Under the pieces are notes generated by a model. That model was given only the letters and a program-made list of their open reading frames with translations, did not search any database and was not told the DNA's origin. A stretch of DNA of 64,000 nucleotides from RGIG5057 sp964371585 (GTDB lineage: Bacteria > Bacillota > Clostridia > TANB77 > CAG-465): contig CAYJMD010000005.1 in the NCBI GenBank assembly GCA_964371585.1, positions 1 through 64,000 on the forward strand, in the 5' to 3' direction. Position 1 is the stretch's first letter. Every line of letters begins with the position of its first letter. Shown one piece after another: positions 53,631 to 62,734 of the stretch. The position numbers and the translations under genes were made by a program.

Positions 53631-54482
53631 TTATTGTCCATCATAAGTTGTTAAAAAATTATTATACATCATTGTAGTTGCTACATCTGTATGTCCTAAT
53701 ATTTCTTGTAATTTTTTAATATCTAATCCATTACTTAGTTGGTGTACTGCAAACGAGTGTCTAATAGTATGTGGAGTAAGTTCTTTTGTAATGCTTGCAC
53801 CTTCTTTGTATTGTTTTAATATCTTCCAAAATCCTTGTCTTGTTAATTTTTTACCATTAGCATTTAGGAATAATGTATCATCTGTATCAATTTTAGCTAG
53901 TAATGGTCTAATATTTTCCATATAAGATCTTAGATAATTAAGTGTAGATTTATTTAACTTAACTGTTCTTGCAATTTGACCTTTACTAATTTTTACTGTT
54001 GCTAGATTTAAACTTATATCACTAGTTTTAAGAGATATTAATTCTGTAACTCTCATACCTGTTGCATATAATATATGTAACATTGTTTCATCTCTTCTTC
54101 CTTTTAAATCGTTTGCAACTGTTTGTGTTAATAGAGCCTCAATCTCTTTTTTACTAAGTATTGCTGGATCTTTTTTTTCTACTTTATATGTTTTCACATC
54201 TTTTACAATATTTGTCTCTGCTAAATTTTTACTTACTAAATATTTATAGTAAGCTTTTATAGAAGCAGACACTCTTGATATTGTAGCATTAGATTTGCCA
54301 TTTATTCTTAAGTATTCTAAATACTCTTGCATATCTTCTGAATTTAAATAGAATACTTGTTTATTTAATTCTTCAAAATATTTTTCAAATTTTGTTATAT
54401 CACGTTCGTAAGATGCTATTGTATTTTTAGCAGCATGTTTTGATTGTAAATAACCTAAAAATTCATCAATAATAACTTTCAT
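53631..54482 (-). CDS. xerD: Xer-type tyrosine recombinase
   Basis: 283 residues from the ATG at 54480-54482, which follows GGGAGGCTCAAAA; the frame extends to 54548 but without a site. N-terminal SAM-like core-binding domain (KNTIASYERDITKFEKY), then the catalytic domain with Arg in ATGMRVTELISL, HTIRHSFAVHQLSNG, LGHTDVATTMMY (His) and the nucleophile Tyr in MMYNN near 272. This is the chromosome-dimer resolving XerC/D type rather than a phage integrase, judging by length. No attachment-site structure is seen. XerC and XerD cannot be told apart from sequence alone. Confidence 0.88.
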   Translation of the reverse strand: MKVIIDEFLGYLQSKHAAKNTIASYERDITKFEKYFEELNKQVFYLNSEDMQEYLEYLRINGKSNATISRVSASIKAYYKYLVSKNLAETNIVKDVKTYKVEKKDPAILSKKEIEALLTQTVANDLKGRRDETMLHILYATGMRVTELISLKTSDISLNLATVKISKGQIARTVKLNKSTLNYLRSYMENIRPLLAKIDTDDTLFLNANGKKLTRQGFWKILKQYKEGASITKELTPHTIRHSFAVHQLSNGLDIKKLQEILGHTDVATTMMYNNFLTTYDGQ

Positions 54483-54615
54483 TTTTGAGCCTCCCACTTG
54501 ACTACATATATTATATATTATTTTGGCTCTATTTGCAACCTTTTTCACATATTTTCATTCAAACTTATGTAAATTATTAATGATACATCGTTATTCAGGT
54601 ATTTTTTTATTCTTT

Positions 54616-54867
54616 TTATGTTTTACCGTATTTATTCTTTGTAGCAAGTCCTCCGCGTAAGTGCCTTTCATTTTTATTAATTTCTAATATTTTCTTTGCT
54701 TCATATGCAAGACTAGGGTTGAATTTCTGTAGACGTTCTGATATATCCTTATGTACTGTAGATTTACTAATTTTAAATTCTTTTGCGGCACATCTTACTG
54801 TCGTCTTATTTTTAATTATATATACTGCTAATATTTTTGCTCTTTCATCTATATCTGTATATACCAT
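54616..54867 (-). CDS. spoIIID: Sporulation transcriptional regulator SpoIIID
   Basis: 83 residues. The helix-turn-helix CAAKEFKISKSTVHKDISER, followed by NPSLAYEAKKILEINK and the basic end RHLRGGLATKNKYGK, match SpoIIID almost throughout. It is a mother-cell regulator acting with sigma-E during sporulation. It lies after spoIIQ and spoIID in the same direction, a common clostridial order. Start follows AAATAGAGGTGGTTAT. Confidence 0.97.
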   Translation of the reverse strand: MVYTDIDERAKILAVYIIKNKTTVRCAAKEFKISKSTVHKDISERLQKFNPSLAYEAKKILEINKNERHLRGGLATKNKYGKT

Positions 54868-54895
54868 ATAACCACCTCTATTTAACTTTTACTCT

Positions 54896-55879
54896 CTATA
54901 TTTTACTTAATGGATCTATAACCACATCTTTATGCAACATCATAAAATGTAGATGGGGTTCATCTAAACTTTCAATAATAGCAGAATTATCTAATGTACC
55001 CACCACACTACCTTTAGTTATTTTTTCTCCTTCTTTTAAATTACTAACAACATTTGAATACACTGTTGTATATTCATCTTCATGAGAAATAACTACTGTA
55101 TTTCCATATAGCGAATCTGCATATATTTTTTTAATAATACCACTTTCACTTGATATTACACTTTCACCCATATTACCTTTTATATCAATACCATCATGTG
55201 TTCTCCACTCATCAAGAGTGATAGAATACAATAATTCGTTTGTAGAATATTCTTTTACAATCTCATTATTTAATGGCATTATAAAATCGAGCTCAGGCTT
55301 ATTTGCTATTGTAACCGGACCTATATTAACTTGTTTTTCTATATAATCACTACTTTTAATTTCTTTTGATTCTGTTTTTTCATCATTTCTAGTATCTGAA
55401 TTATTCACACTTTCTTCTTGAAAATTATTTGAATTTATTGCCTCAATACCTTGCTGCATTTGAATATAATTTTCATTATTTAAATTATTATATCCATTAT
55501 AATTAAAATACATGCTAAAAGATAATATAACTAACATTCCAGACAAAATAAAGTAATATGGCTTCATCATCTTAAATGAATTACATTTTTCTTTTTTTAA
55601 TTGTTTTCTTCTCTTTACATGAGAATCATTAGTAATAACTGTTTTTTCTAGATTGTTATAATATTTTTTTAAACACTTTTCAAACTCTAGCATTTCTTTT
55701 TCATAATTATGATTATTAGTTTCATTACTAATATGTTTACTATGTATTTTTAATTTATTAATTGCTTTTTGTATAGTATTTAATATGTTTTTTAATATAG
55801 TATTTATACTTATTTTATTAATATTATTTTTTAATTTATTTACACTTATATTTAATCTTTTGTTTATTTTTATTTTCAT
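54896..55879 (-). CDS. spoIIQ: SpoIIQ-like M23 peptidase
   Basis: 327 residues from the ATG at 55877-55879, 8 nt after AAGAGG. A long cytoplasmic Lys/Asn-rich region of about 110 residues precedes one membrane helix (PYYFILSGMLVILSFSMYF) and an exterior LytM domain. HDGID near 226 and PHLHF near 310 keep the zinc-binding residues, as in clostridial SpoIIQ, unlike B. subtilis SpoIIQ. SpoIIQ sits in the forespore membrane and pairs with SpoIIIAH across the gap. The long N-terminal cytoplasmic part is unusual. Neighbours spoIID and spoIIID support the assignment. Confidence 0.88.
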   Translation of the reverse strand: MKIKINKRLNISVNKLKNNINKISINTILKNILNTIQKAINKLKIHSKHISNETNNHNYEKEMLEFEKCLKKYYNNLEKTVITNDSHVKRRKQLKKEKCNSFKMMKPYYFILSGMLVILSFSMYFNYNGYNNLNNENYIQMQQGIEAINSNNFQEESVNNSDTRNDEKTESKEIKSSDYIEKQVNIGPVTIANKPELDFIMPLNNEIVKEYSTNELLYSITLDEWRTHDGIDIKGNMGESVISSESGIIKKIYADSLYGNTVVISHEDEYTTVYSNVVSNLKEGEKITKGSVVGTLDNSAIIESLDEPHLHFMMLHKDVVIDPLSKI

Positions 55880-55891
55880 TCTATTCACCTC

Positions 55892-56926
55892 TTAAAATGA
55901 ACTTATTTTTACAATATCTACACCAGTATAATAGTATTTTATTATATCTTCAAACCCTATATTATTTGAAGCTAAATAATCACTTCCGACTTGAGACAAA
56001 CCTACACCATGACCATATCCTATTACATTAAAGATTACCATACCATTTTCTACTCTTAAATCAAAATTAGTTGATTTAAGTCCAAAAGCAACTCTTAATT
56101 TTTCTGCACTTATAGCTACTCCTGCAAAATTAACTTCATTTACCCTTAAACTTGTTGTATAGTCTATAATATTTATATTATCACCTGTATAATCTAAAAT
56201 ATAATTAGAATTGATATTTTCTCTTATGTATTTTTCAATATCATTAAAATTTATACTTACACTGCTATATCTGTTGACATACTCATCACTCTCCACATTT
56301 TCCACACTCTTTAAATAGGGATATGATATTTTGCCCCATATTTGATCTACTGATTCTGTTTTTACTGGACTACTAGCATGAAAAAATGCTTTTATCAAGT
56401 TATTATCATATGTTATAACTAAATCTTGAGTGGTATATACTGCTTCATTAATTTTACTCCAATATTCTTCTCTTAATTCTTTACTAAATCCCCTTCCTTC
56501 CCAGATTTTCATAATTTCATCTTTAGTATGAAATGCTTGGCAATGATTAAAGTCATCACATATATGAGCTTCATTTAATTCTGCATTATCTTCTATTTTC
56601 TTATATGTATAGGTCCTTGCCACAACTGCTTGTGCTTTTAAAGCTTCTATATCATATGATGCAGGCATTTCAGAGGCTAGAACCCCTCTTAAATAATCAT
56701 TAAAATCCATTGCAACAACTTCATTATTATCTTTGCTCATCCTTACTAATATTGTCTGATTAGCTTTAAAATCAATCAACTCTTTATCAATTTTTTCATT
56801 ATAATTAATGTTTTTATTTTTTATACTATCAACTTGCCCCATTTTATTTAAAATATTGAAAGATATATTCATAAGTATTGATATTATAAGTAAAATAACA
56901 CATAAAAAAACAAGCTTATTATTCAA
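55892..56926 (-). CDS. spoIID: Stage II sporulation protein D (lytic transglycosylase)
   Basis: 344 residues from the TTG at 56924-56926, preceded by AAGGTGATATATA. One N-terminal membrane helix (LVFLCVILLIISILMNISF) and the SpoIID domain with FNDYLRGVLASEMPASYDIEALKAQ split as YLRGVLASEMP and EALKAQAVVARTYTY; the catalytic Glu is in ASEMP. Later HASSP, GYGHGVGLSQVG are typical. It degrades peptidoglycan during engulfment. Its start codon and ribosome site lie inside a large terminator-like hairpin at the end of the pilus operon. Confidence 0.94.
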   Translation of the reverse strand: MNNKLVFLCVILLIISILMNISFNILNKMGQVDSIKNKNINYNEKIDKELIDFKANQTILVRMSKDNNEVVAMDFNDYLRGVLASEMPASYDIEALKAQAVVARTYTYKKIEDNAELNEAHICDDFNHCQAFHTKDEIMKIWEGRGFSKELREEYWSKINEAVYTTQDLVITYDNNLIKAFFHASSPVKTESVDQIWGKISYPYLKSVENVESDEYVNRYSSVSINFNDIEKYIRENINSNYILDYTGDNINIIDYTTSLRVNEVNFAGVAISAEKLRVAFGLKSTNFDLRVENGMVIFNVIGYGHGVGLSQVGSDYLASNNIGFEDIIKYYYTGVDIVKISSF

Positions 56927-56969
56927 TATATATCACCTTAATAATATATATTCATAAGCTTGTCTTTTT
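56904..56969 (-). terminator. Large hairpin: pilus-operon terminator overlapping the spoIID start
   Basis: Outer stem ACAAGCTTAT (56954-56963 on minus) with ATAAGCTTGT (56910-56919), inner stem AATATATAT with ATATATATT (56944-56952 and 56925-56933), loop TATTAAGGTG-like. Seven T residues follow on the minus strand inside spoIID codons 5-8, and five on the plus strand. The spoIID ribosome site is in the loop and its TTG at the base of the inner stem. Confidence 0.75.
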
Positions 56970-57025
56970 ATTCATATTTTATTTAACTATTTTTTCAATT
57001 TTTATTTTTTTTGATATCATTTATA

Positions 57026-58348
57026 TTATAATTGTATAAATGATCCCATGTATATTTCAATCATTGGTACTACAACGACTAATACAAAAGCTATCATTGG
57101 TATACCAACTAAAAGGTATGTAACATCTGGTAACCATTTTGCAAAAGCATCCATTGATTCATTGATTTCATCTTCTGTATATTCATTAACTTTTTCCATC
57201 ATTTCAGCTAGATCACTCTTCATACCTATATCCATCATTTGTGAAACCATAGGTGAAAACACTTCTGTATCTTCGAATGGTGTTATCCATGACTCACCCA
57301 CCATACTATTATTTTTAGCTACTTCAACAATTGATAAAAAATAGTAATTATTAGTTACATCTTTAGAAACATTTAAACTTTCTTGTAACCTCATTCCATT
57401 TCTTAAATTTAGTAGCATTGCTTTAAAAAACTTATTTAATGTAATGTTTGTAACAAGTCTTCCAACTACAGGAAATCTCATTAACATCCTATTATAATTA
57501 AATTTACCTCTTGGTGTATTTACATATGTCATAATAAGCAGTATTATTCCAATTATAGGAATAGCTATTATATACCAATATGATTGTACCCATACAGCTA
57601 TATCAAAAGCAAGTTGAGTTGCCGGTGGTATTTGAGCTTGAGATTCAAATATATCGAAAACTTCTAACATTATAGGTACCCCTACTATTACCGCAATAAA
57701 CATAAGTACTAATATTAATATAAATTGTAAAACTCTAGGTAATAATACAGATGTAATTTGTTTTTTTAATTTATTTGAAGAATCTACATAGTCTCTTGCA
57801 TACAATAAAGCTTTTTCTAAAGAACCTGATTCTTCTCCAACACGAACAAAATTAATAAACATTTTTGAAAAAGCATTTGGATGATTTTCCATAGCAACAT
57901 TTAGTTTTTCACCAGATTGAACAGATATAAGTAAATCTTCTATTATTTCTTTAAAAGTATGACTTTCTGTTCCATCATATAATGCCTCAAGTGCAGCAAT
58001 ATTATTAAACCCAGCTTTTTTAAGTCTGTATAAGTTATTAGCAAATGCTATTATATCTTTTTTCTTGACTCTTTTAAATATTTTTGCTTCTAATGCATTT
58101 ATTTGACCCATTAAAGTAGTTTGAGATTTTTTTTCATCTCTTTCTATTATTCCAGTTTTCTTAAGAAAATCATCATTTTTAGATTTCTTTTTAGGTGCTT
58201 TAGTAGTTGTAGTTATTTTTTTAACACTAAGAGGTTGTAACTTAGCTTCTTTTAATTTTACTAATAATTGTTGTTTATTAGGAGCAACGAGTTTTCCTTT
58301 AGTCACTTTACCATCTCTCATTACCGCTTTATATAAGTATTCAGCCAA
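57026..58348 (-). CDS. pilC: Type IV pilus inner-membrane platform protein PilC
   Basis: 440 residues. The start MAEYLYKAVMRDGKVTKGKL is typical. Two GspF/PilC domains (FANNLYRLKKAGFNNIAALE...; FFKAMLLNLRNGMRLQES) are each followed by membrane helices; three helices in total (about 205-225, 255-275, 415-435). VGEESGSLEKALLYARDYV is a conserved segment. An insert of about 40 Lys-rich residues lies near 45-85. It anchors the PilB and PilT motors. Last gene of the pilus operon; starts after AAAAGGAGGGATAAATT. Confidence 0.95.
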   Translation of the reverse strand: MAEYLYKAVMRDGKVTKGKLVAPNKQQLLVKLKEAKLQPLSVKKITTTTKAPKKKSKNDDFLKKTGIIERDEKKSQTTLMGQINALEAKIFKRVKKKDIIAFANNLYRLKKAGFNNIAALEALYDGTESHTFKEIIEDLLISVQSGEKLNVAMENHPNAFSKMFINFVRVGEESGSLEKALLYARDYVDSSNKLKKQITSVLLPRVLQFILILVLMFIAVIVGVPIMLEVFDIFESQAQIPPATQLAFDIAVWVQSYWYIIAIPIIGIILLIMTYVNTPRGKFNYNRMLMRFPVVGRLVTNITLNKFFKAMLLNLRNGMRLQESLNVSKDVTNNYYFLSIVEVAKNNSMVGESWITPFEDTEVFSPMVSQMMDIGMKSDLAEMMEKVNEYTEDEINESMDAFAKWLPDVTYLLVGIPMIAFVLVVVVPMIEIYMGSFIQL

Positions 58349-58362
58349 ATTTATCCCTCCTT

Positions 58363-59466
58363 TTATTTATCTGATATTAATTTGCCAGAATTTAAAATTA
58401 ATCCTTTTATTACTTCTAATCTATCTGTATCCATTACACCTTTTATAGTCTCCATATCAATTATATCATTAACATATAACTCCGCAAGCACAGTTTCAAA
58501 ACTTTGAGAACCTGCATATCTAGATGTATGAATGCTATCTTCAATTTCTGGAATACTAAATTTTTCTTGCCTAATTTGAGCTGCAATTGTATTAGTAACA
58601 CACATTACTTCTGGTGCAAGTACTAAATCACCTGTTTTACCAACAAGTAGTTTCTGAGAAATTACTAATTTTATAACACTTGATAAAGAATTTTTAATAG
58701 CAAGTTGATCAGATGGATCATACATGTTTATTATTCTATCAATAGTCTCCCCACAAGATCTAGTATGTAACGTTCCAATAACTAGGCCTCCAGACTCAGC
58801 AAGATCAAGAGCTACATTCATAGTATCTTTATCTCTTATTTCACCAATAACAGCAATGTCTGAGTCTTCTCTTAAAACATTTATTAACGCTTCTTCAAAT
58901 GTTGGTACATCTCCTTCGATTCCAACTTCTTTTTGTACAACTACAGATTTTATAGGTTTATGTATATACTCTATAGGATCTTCTATTGTAACAATTTTTT
59001 TATATTCTGCTTTATTAACTTCTTGTATAAAAGCATTCATAGTAATTGATTTTCCAGAATTTACTTTACCTGTTATTAATATTAGTCCTGAATTTATCTT
59101 TCTTATCTTTTTAACCAAGTCACTTATTCCGTTAGCCTCCAAATCAATTTCTCCATTCGGAATTGCTCTTATTGAAAATGTTGGAACAGATCTAGTTAAA
59201 GAAACATTAATTCTAAATCTATACCCATTATATGAGTGAGCAAAATCCAATTTTTTATTTTTTTCAAATATTTCTTTTAACTTAGTGTTTGATCCAAAAA
59301 AATAATATAGAATATCTTCTAATATTCCTTTATTCATTTCTATCATCATTTCATCTGGAATAAGCTGTTTTCTTATTCTGAATACTGGTTTATAGTTTGG
59401 TGCTAAATGAATATCCGTTGCATTTTTATCTATCGCTGCCTGTAATATAATATCTAATATATCCAT
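58363..59466 (-). CDS. pilT: Type IV pilus retraction ATPase PilT
   Basis: 367 residues. Walker A is GKVNSGKS (about 133-140), which fits GxxxxGKS but differs from the common GPTGSGKS. Asp box IVTIEDPIEYIHK, Walker B IAVIGEIRDKDTMNVAL and His box VIGTLHTRSCGETIDRIIN follow. The N-terminal DIHLAPNYKPVFRI element is standard. It powers pilus disassembly, hence twitching or DNA uptake. It lies between pilB and pilC. Confidence 0.94.
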   Translation of the reverse strand: MDILDIILQAAIDKNATDIHLAPNYKPVFRIRKQLIPDEMMIEMNKGILEDILYYFFGSNTKLKEIFEKNKKLDFAHSYNGYRFRINVSLTRSVPTFSIRAIPNGEIDLEANGISDLVKKIRKINSGLILITGKVNSGKSITMNAFIQEVNKAEYKKIVTIEDPIEYIHKPIKSVVVQKEVGIEGDVPTFEEALINVLREDSDIAVIGEIRDKDTMNVALDLAESGGLVIGTLHTRSCGETIDRIINMYDPSDQLAIKNSLSSVIKLVISQKLLVGKTGDLVLAPEVMCVTNTIAAQIRQEKFSIPEIEDSIHTSRYAGSQSFETVLAELYVNDIIDMETIKGVMDTDRLEVIKGLILNSGKLISDK

Positions 59467-59509
59467 TATTATCTCCTATCTTTTAGTACATTAATCATCA
59501 TATGTACTT

Positions 59510-61150
59510 TTACATTGTAATTTTTTTACCTAGTTCGTCAATTGTTGTTATTCCCGCTAAAACTTTTTTTATACCATCAACAACAAGTGGTTTATATCTT
59601 GTGTTTTTAATAGCGTATTTTTTTATATCTAGAGTTGATGAACCTTCTGAAATCATTTCTTTAATTTCATCTGTTAAACATAAAACTTCAAAAATACCAA
59701 TTCTCTCATAGTAACCAGTTCCATTACATTTTGCACAACCTACAGGTTTACAAACTTTAGAATTAATCATATCAAACTCAATATCATTATGTGTTGCTAC
59801 TTTTTCAATATATTTAAGATCTTTTTCTGATAATTCACCATGTTCTTTACAATTATCACATAATTTTCTTACAAGTCTTTGTGATACAGCCGTTACTAAT
59901 GTTGATGCTATATCATATGGAGATAGTCCCATTTTTTTAATCCTTGTAATCGACTCAATAGCATCTGTAGTATGTATAGTAGATAGTACTAAGTGCCCTG
60001 TTTGACCTGATTCCATAGCTATTTCAGCAGTTTCTCTATCACGAATCTCTCCAACTAGTATTATATTTGGATCTTGTCTTAATGCTGTTCTAAGTGCAGA
60101 AGCAAATGTTATATTTGGACCTATTTCTACTTGGTTAACCCCTGGTATTCTCATTTCTACAGGGTTTTCTATAGATAGTACATTTATACTAGGGTCATTT
60201 AAAAAGTCTAGAACACTATATAATGTTGTTGTTTTACCTTCACCTGTAGGAGCACAAACAAGTATTAAACTATTTCTCTTATTAAATGCTTCATCAACAA
60301 GTTCAGAATCTCTTTCAAATCCAAGTTCAAATATATCTTTAACATCATTGTTTTTCTTTAAAAATCTTAAAACAAATTTTTCACCAAAAATATTTTTCTG
60401 ACTAGATACACGAACACTAAAATTTTCTAAAGTATCTATACTACCATCTTGATCATACGATATTTCTTGATGCATATTTGACATAGCTTTTATTCTTCCT
60501 GAAATAATATTTTGTCTTTCTTTAGGAAGATCTGTAGCATTAATAAGCTGTCCATCTATTCTAAATCTAACTCTTACTTTATCTGCCATTGGTTCAATAT
60601 GAATATCACTTGCTCTTTTTGCTACACCAGTCATTAATATATTATCTATTAATCTTGTAGTATCTTTTTCTTCTTTATCTACAAATTTACTTTCAACACT
60701 TTTAACATCACCTATTTGTTTCATTATAGATGTATATAATGTAACAAATTTTACAAGTTCATACCCTGCATTCATAAGCATCATTTCTATTTCTTTTACT
60801 TTTTCAGTATTTTGAATATCTGCAAATGCAACATATAGTTTAGAACCATCTAATTTAAAAGGAAATGCTCTGTAGTTTATTATTATATCTCTAGGTAAAA
60901 ATTCTATAGGTTTAACTTCAATTCGTCCTTCTTCTAACATTATTCCCTCTACTTGAACTTTTTCAGAAATTACTTTTAAAAGTTGATTCTTATCACACAT
61001 ATCAAGTACATCAACAATTTCACCAAACTTTAGTTCCTTATGCTCTTTTTGATATTCTAAAACCCTATTAACCTGGGCAGTTGTTAAAAGGCCCTTTTTT
61101 ATAAATTCTAATCCAATTGGATTTTTCTTAGCTTTTACATTTTCAAACAT
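59510..61150 (-). CDS. pilB: Type IV pilus assembly ATPase PilB
   Basis: 546 residues. N-terminal MshEN-like domain (about 15-140), then the ATPase: RASDIHIEPMADKVRVRFRI, Walker A APTGEGKTTT near 302, Asp box VLSIENPVEM, Walker B IILVGEIRDRETAEIAM near 362, His box LVLSTIHTTDAIESI. A tetracysteine zinc site is CDNC...CKPVGCAKC near 440-475. It drives pilus extension. The upstream small pilin-like gene ends 15 nt before it. AAATAGGAGGAAATGTA precedes the start. Confidence 0.96.
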   Translation of the reverse strand: MFENVKAKKNPIGLEFIKKGLLTTAQVNRVLEYQKEHKELKFGEIVDVLDMCDKNQLLKVISEKVQVEGIMLEEGRIEVKPIEFLPRDIIINYRAFPFKLDGSKLYVAFADIQNTEKVKEIEMMLMNAGYELVKFVTLYTSIMKQIGDVKSVESKFVDKEEKDTTRLIDNILMTGVAKRASDIHIEPMADKVRVRFRIDGQLINATDLPKERQNIISGRIKAMSNMHQEISYDQDGSIDTLENFSVRVSSQKNIFGEKFVLRFLKKNNDVKDIFELGFERDSELVDEAFNKRNSLILVCAPTGEGKTTTLYSVLDFLNDPSINVLSIENPVEMRIPGVNQVEIGPNITFASALRTALRQDPNIILVGEIRDRETAEIAMESGQTGHLVLSTIHTTDAIESITRIKKMGLSPYDIASTLVTAVSQRLVRKLCDNCKEHGELSEKDLKYIEKVATHNDIEFDMINSKVCKPVGCAKCNGTGYYERIGIFEVLCLTDEIKEMISEGSSTLDIKKYAIKNTRYKPLVVDGIKKVLAGITTIDELGKKITM

Positions 61151-61164
61151 TATTACATTTCCTC

Positions 61165-61386
61165 CTATTTATTTATTTCGTTATATCTATTATACTGAAC
61201 CAATTGTTCGTATACTTCCTCTTTTTTATCTAACTCATTACTATAATAATCTTTAGTGTTTTGAATATACTCATTACTTATATACTCAAAATGCTCTTGC
61301 TCTGCATATACTGAAGTTGAATAAATAGTAACAATTATTGATGATACAATAACAAGTAGTATTGCTGATCCTGTTTTTTTATTCAT
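61165..61386 (-). CDS. Small PilX-like minor pilin candidate
   Basis: 73 residues. MNKKTG followed by SAILLVIVSSIIVTIYSTSV resembles a class III-type leader and the hydrophobic N-helix of PilX/ComGG-like minor pilins, with no Glu at position +5. The rest is a charged helix (EVYEQLVQYNRYNEIN). It lies 3 nt after the preceding pseudopilin gene and 15 nt before pilB. Role in pilus tip assembly is inferred from position. Confidence 0.7.
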   Translation of the reverse strand: MNKKTGSAILLVIVSSIIVTIYSTSVYAEQEHFEYISNEYIQNTKDYYSNELDKKEEVYEQLVQYNRYNEINK

Positions 61387-61389
61387 AAA

Positions 61390-61827
61390 TTATTCTCCTA
61401 AAGCAAAAAACATTTGCTTTTCTGATACAACATCATATTTTTCAAACTTAACACTTATAGCTAGAGCTTTAAAGTCTTCTATCTCATTTAATGTAACTAG
61501 TGATTCATCAATTACAGTAAAGTTTTCCACGCTATCAATAAAAAAACCACCATTTTTATTAACTCTTTTTTTGTCAATATCATATTCGTAGTAATCGCCA
61601 TTTGAAAAAGCTATTGTATTTCCAACTACAGAAAACGATGTACTTGCCTTACTACTTGTAAATAAATTATAATGTAGCTTCATTTCTTGTTCACTAATTA
61701 AAATACTACCTTTGTCCGAAAGTGATGTATAAGTAAAATTATTAGTAATGCTTGTAACTAATGTAGTCAGGACAAAAAATAGTGCAACATAAACAATTAA
61801 TGAAGTAATTGAAATTCCTCTTTTCAT
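61390..61827 (-). CDS. Minor pseudopilin (ComGF/PilW-like)
   Basis: 145 residues. Short leader MKRG, then ISITSLIVYVALFFVLTTLV, the pilin N-helix with Ser in place of Glu at +5. The C-terminal beta-rich part (IAFSNGDYYEYDIDKKRV, FTVIDESLVTLNEI) fits small pseudopilins of the ComGF/PilW group. It starts one base after the fusion gene, so they are tightly coupled. Likely part of a tip or initiation complex. Confidence 0.8.
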   Translation of the reverse strand: MKRGISITSLIVYVALFFVLTTLVTSITNNFTYTSLSDKGSILISEQEMKLHYNLFTSSKASTSFSVVGNTIAFSNGDYYEYDIDKKRVNKNGGFFIDSVENFTVIDESLVTLNEIEDFKALAISVKFEKYDVVSEKQMFFALGE

Positions 61828-61828
61828 A

Positions 61829-62614
61829 TTATAACACCTTCTTTTTTAATGTAGATAATTCTAACATTTGTGACTGACCATCAAAATTATACCTAACAAT
61901 TACATATATTTCTTTTATATAGTCTTTTCTGTCTACCTCATAATCTGAATATTTTTCAACATTAACATCAATGTAATAAACTATACCATCAACCTCTTCT
62001 TGTACATTAAAACTATTCAAACTATTATATTCTGTAGCAAGTGCAACTTCTACATATTTAGATCCTGTTAAGTAGGCATTATTTTTTGCTGTTGTATAAA
62101 TATTTTTTTCTGCTATGTTTGATGTCGTAACAAATGTCATTCCTATTACTGAAACAAAAAATATAAAAGCAACTATTATTTCCAATACAAAAACACCTTT
62201 TTTAGTTTTTAAATTTTCAATTTCACCTAAAATTAACTTTCTTTTCATTATATAATAACTTGTATTTAAGAAAAATAATGAATATAAAATGATAGCAAAA
62301 ATATAGTATATAGAAAAATTAAATACATAGTACAATAATACAAATACTATACCATTGAATAGTTCAAATAACGGATATCTAATACTAATTTTTTCTTTGC
62401 AATATCTACATTTGCCGCCAGAAAAAGTATAACTAAGTATTGGAATTAAATCAAAAAATCCTAATTCATGTTTGCAATTAGGACAAATAGATCTACTTTT
62501 AACAATATCCATCTTCCTAGGCAATCTATATGATGCCAATGTAAAAAAACTACCAAATAAAGTACCAATAATAAAAATATTAATATATATGTATATTTGT
62601 ATCTCTAACGGCAT
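61829..62614 (-). CDS. Fusion of prepilin-peptidase cysteine domain and minor pseudopilin
   Basis: 261 residues in one uninterrupted frame. Residues 1-122 match the N-terminal part of PilD-type prepilin peptidases: helix with GSFFTLASYRLPR, then two CxxC pairs (Cys44/47 and Cys69/72, SICPNCKHELG and CRYCKEKIS), RYPLFELFNG and two helices. The protease aspartate after that (usual IDLxTxxIPD) is absent; LNTSYYIM stands there. Residues 123-261 are a prepilin: leader KRKLILGEIENLKTKKG, cleavage after Gly140, then VFVLEIIVAFIFF with Glu145 at +5, and a small beta domain. Three preceding helices put the leader in the cytoplasm, the right side for cleavage. No ribosome site precedes the internal ATG, so it is probably made as one chain. 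The main start has AAAGGAGTTGATAAA. Confidence 0.85.
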   Translation of the reverse strand: MPLEIQIYIYINIFIIGTLFGSFFTLASYRLPRKMDIVKSRSICPNCKHELGFFDLIPILSYTFSGGKCRYCKEKISIRYPLFELFNGIVFVLLYYVFNFSIYYIFAIILYSLFFLNTSYYIMKRKLILGEIENLKTKKGVFVLEIIVAFIFFVSVIGMTFVTTSNIAEKNIYTTAKNNAYLTGSKYVEVALATEYNSLNSFNVQEEVDGIVYYIDVNVEKYSDYEVDRKDYIKEIYVIVRYNFDGQSQMLELSTLKKKVL

Positions 62615-62643
62615 TTTATCAACTCCTTTATATATGTATTTTG

Positions 62644-62723
62644 TAGCATATTTTTTTATTAATATGCTATAAATGCATATATTTGATTAAAGAGCATATA
62701 CCTTATATATGCATATGCTCTTT
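62644..62723 (-). terminator. Tandem hairpins between pilin and fusion gene
   Basis: On the minus strand AAAGAGCATAT/ATATGCTCTTT (62689-62723) is 11 bp, and TAGCATATT/AATATGCTA (62644-62669) is 9 bp. T-runs are weak. They may stop part of the transcripts or stabilise the pilin mRNA end, giving more pilin than minor components. Confidence 0.55.
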
Positions 62724-62734
62724 AAAATATTATA

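Noticed and set aside
53631..54482. Phage or element integrase
   Set aside because: Length, lack of extra domains and the housekeeping or sporulation neighbours fit the chromosomal Xer family; no att repeats seen.
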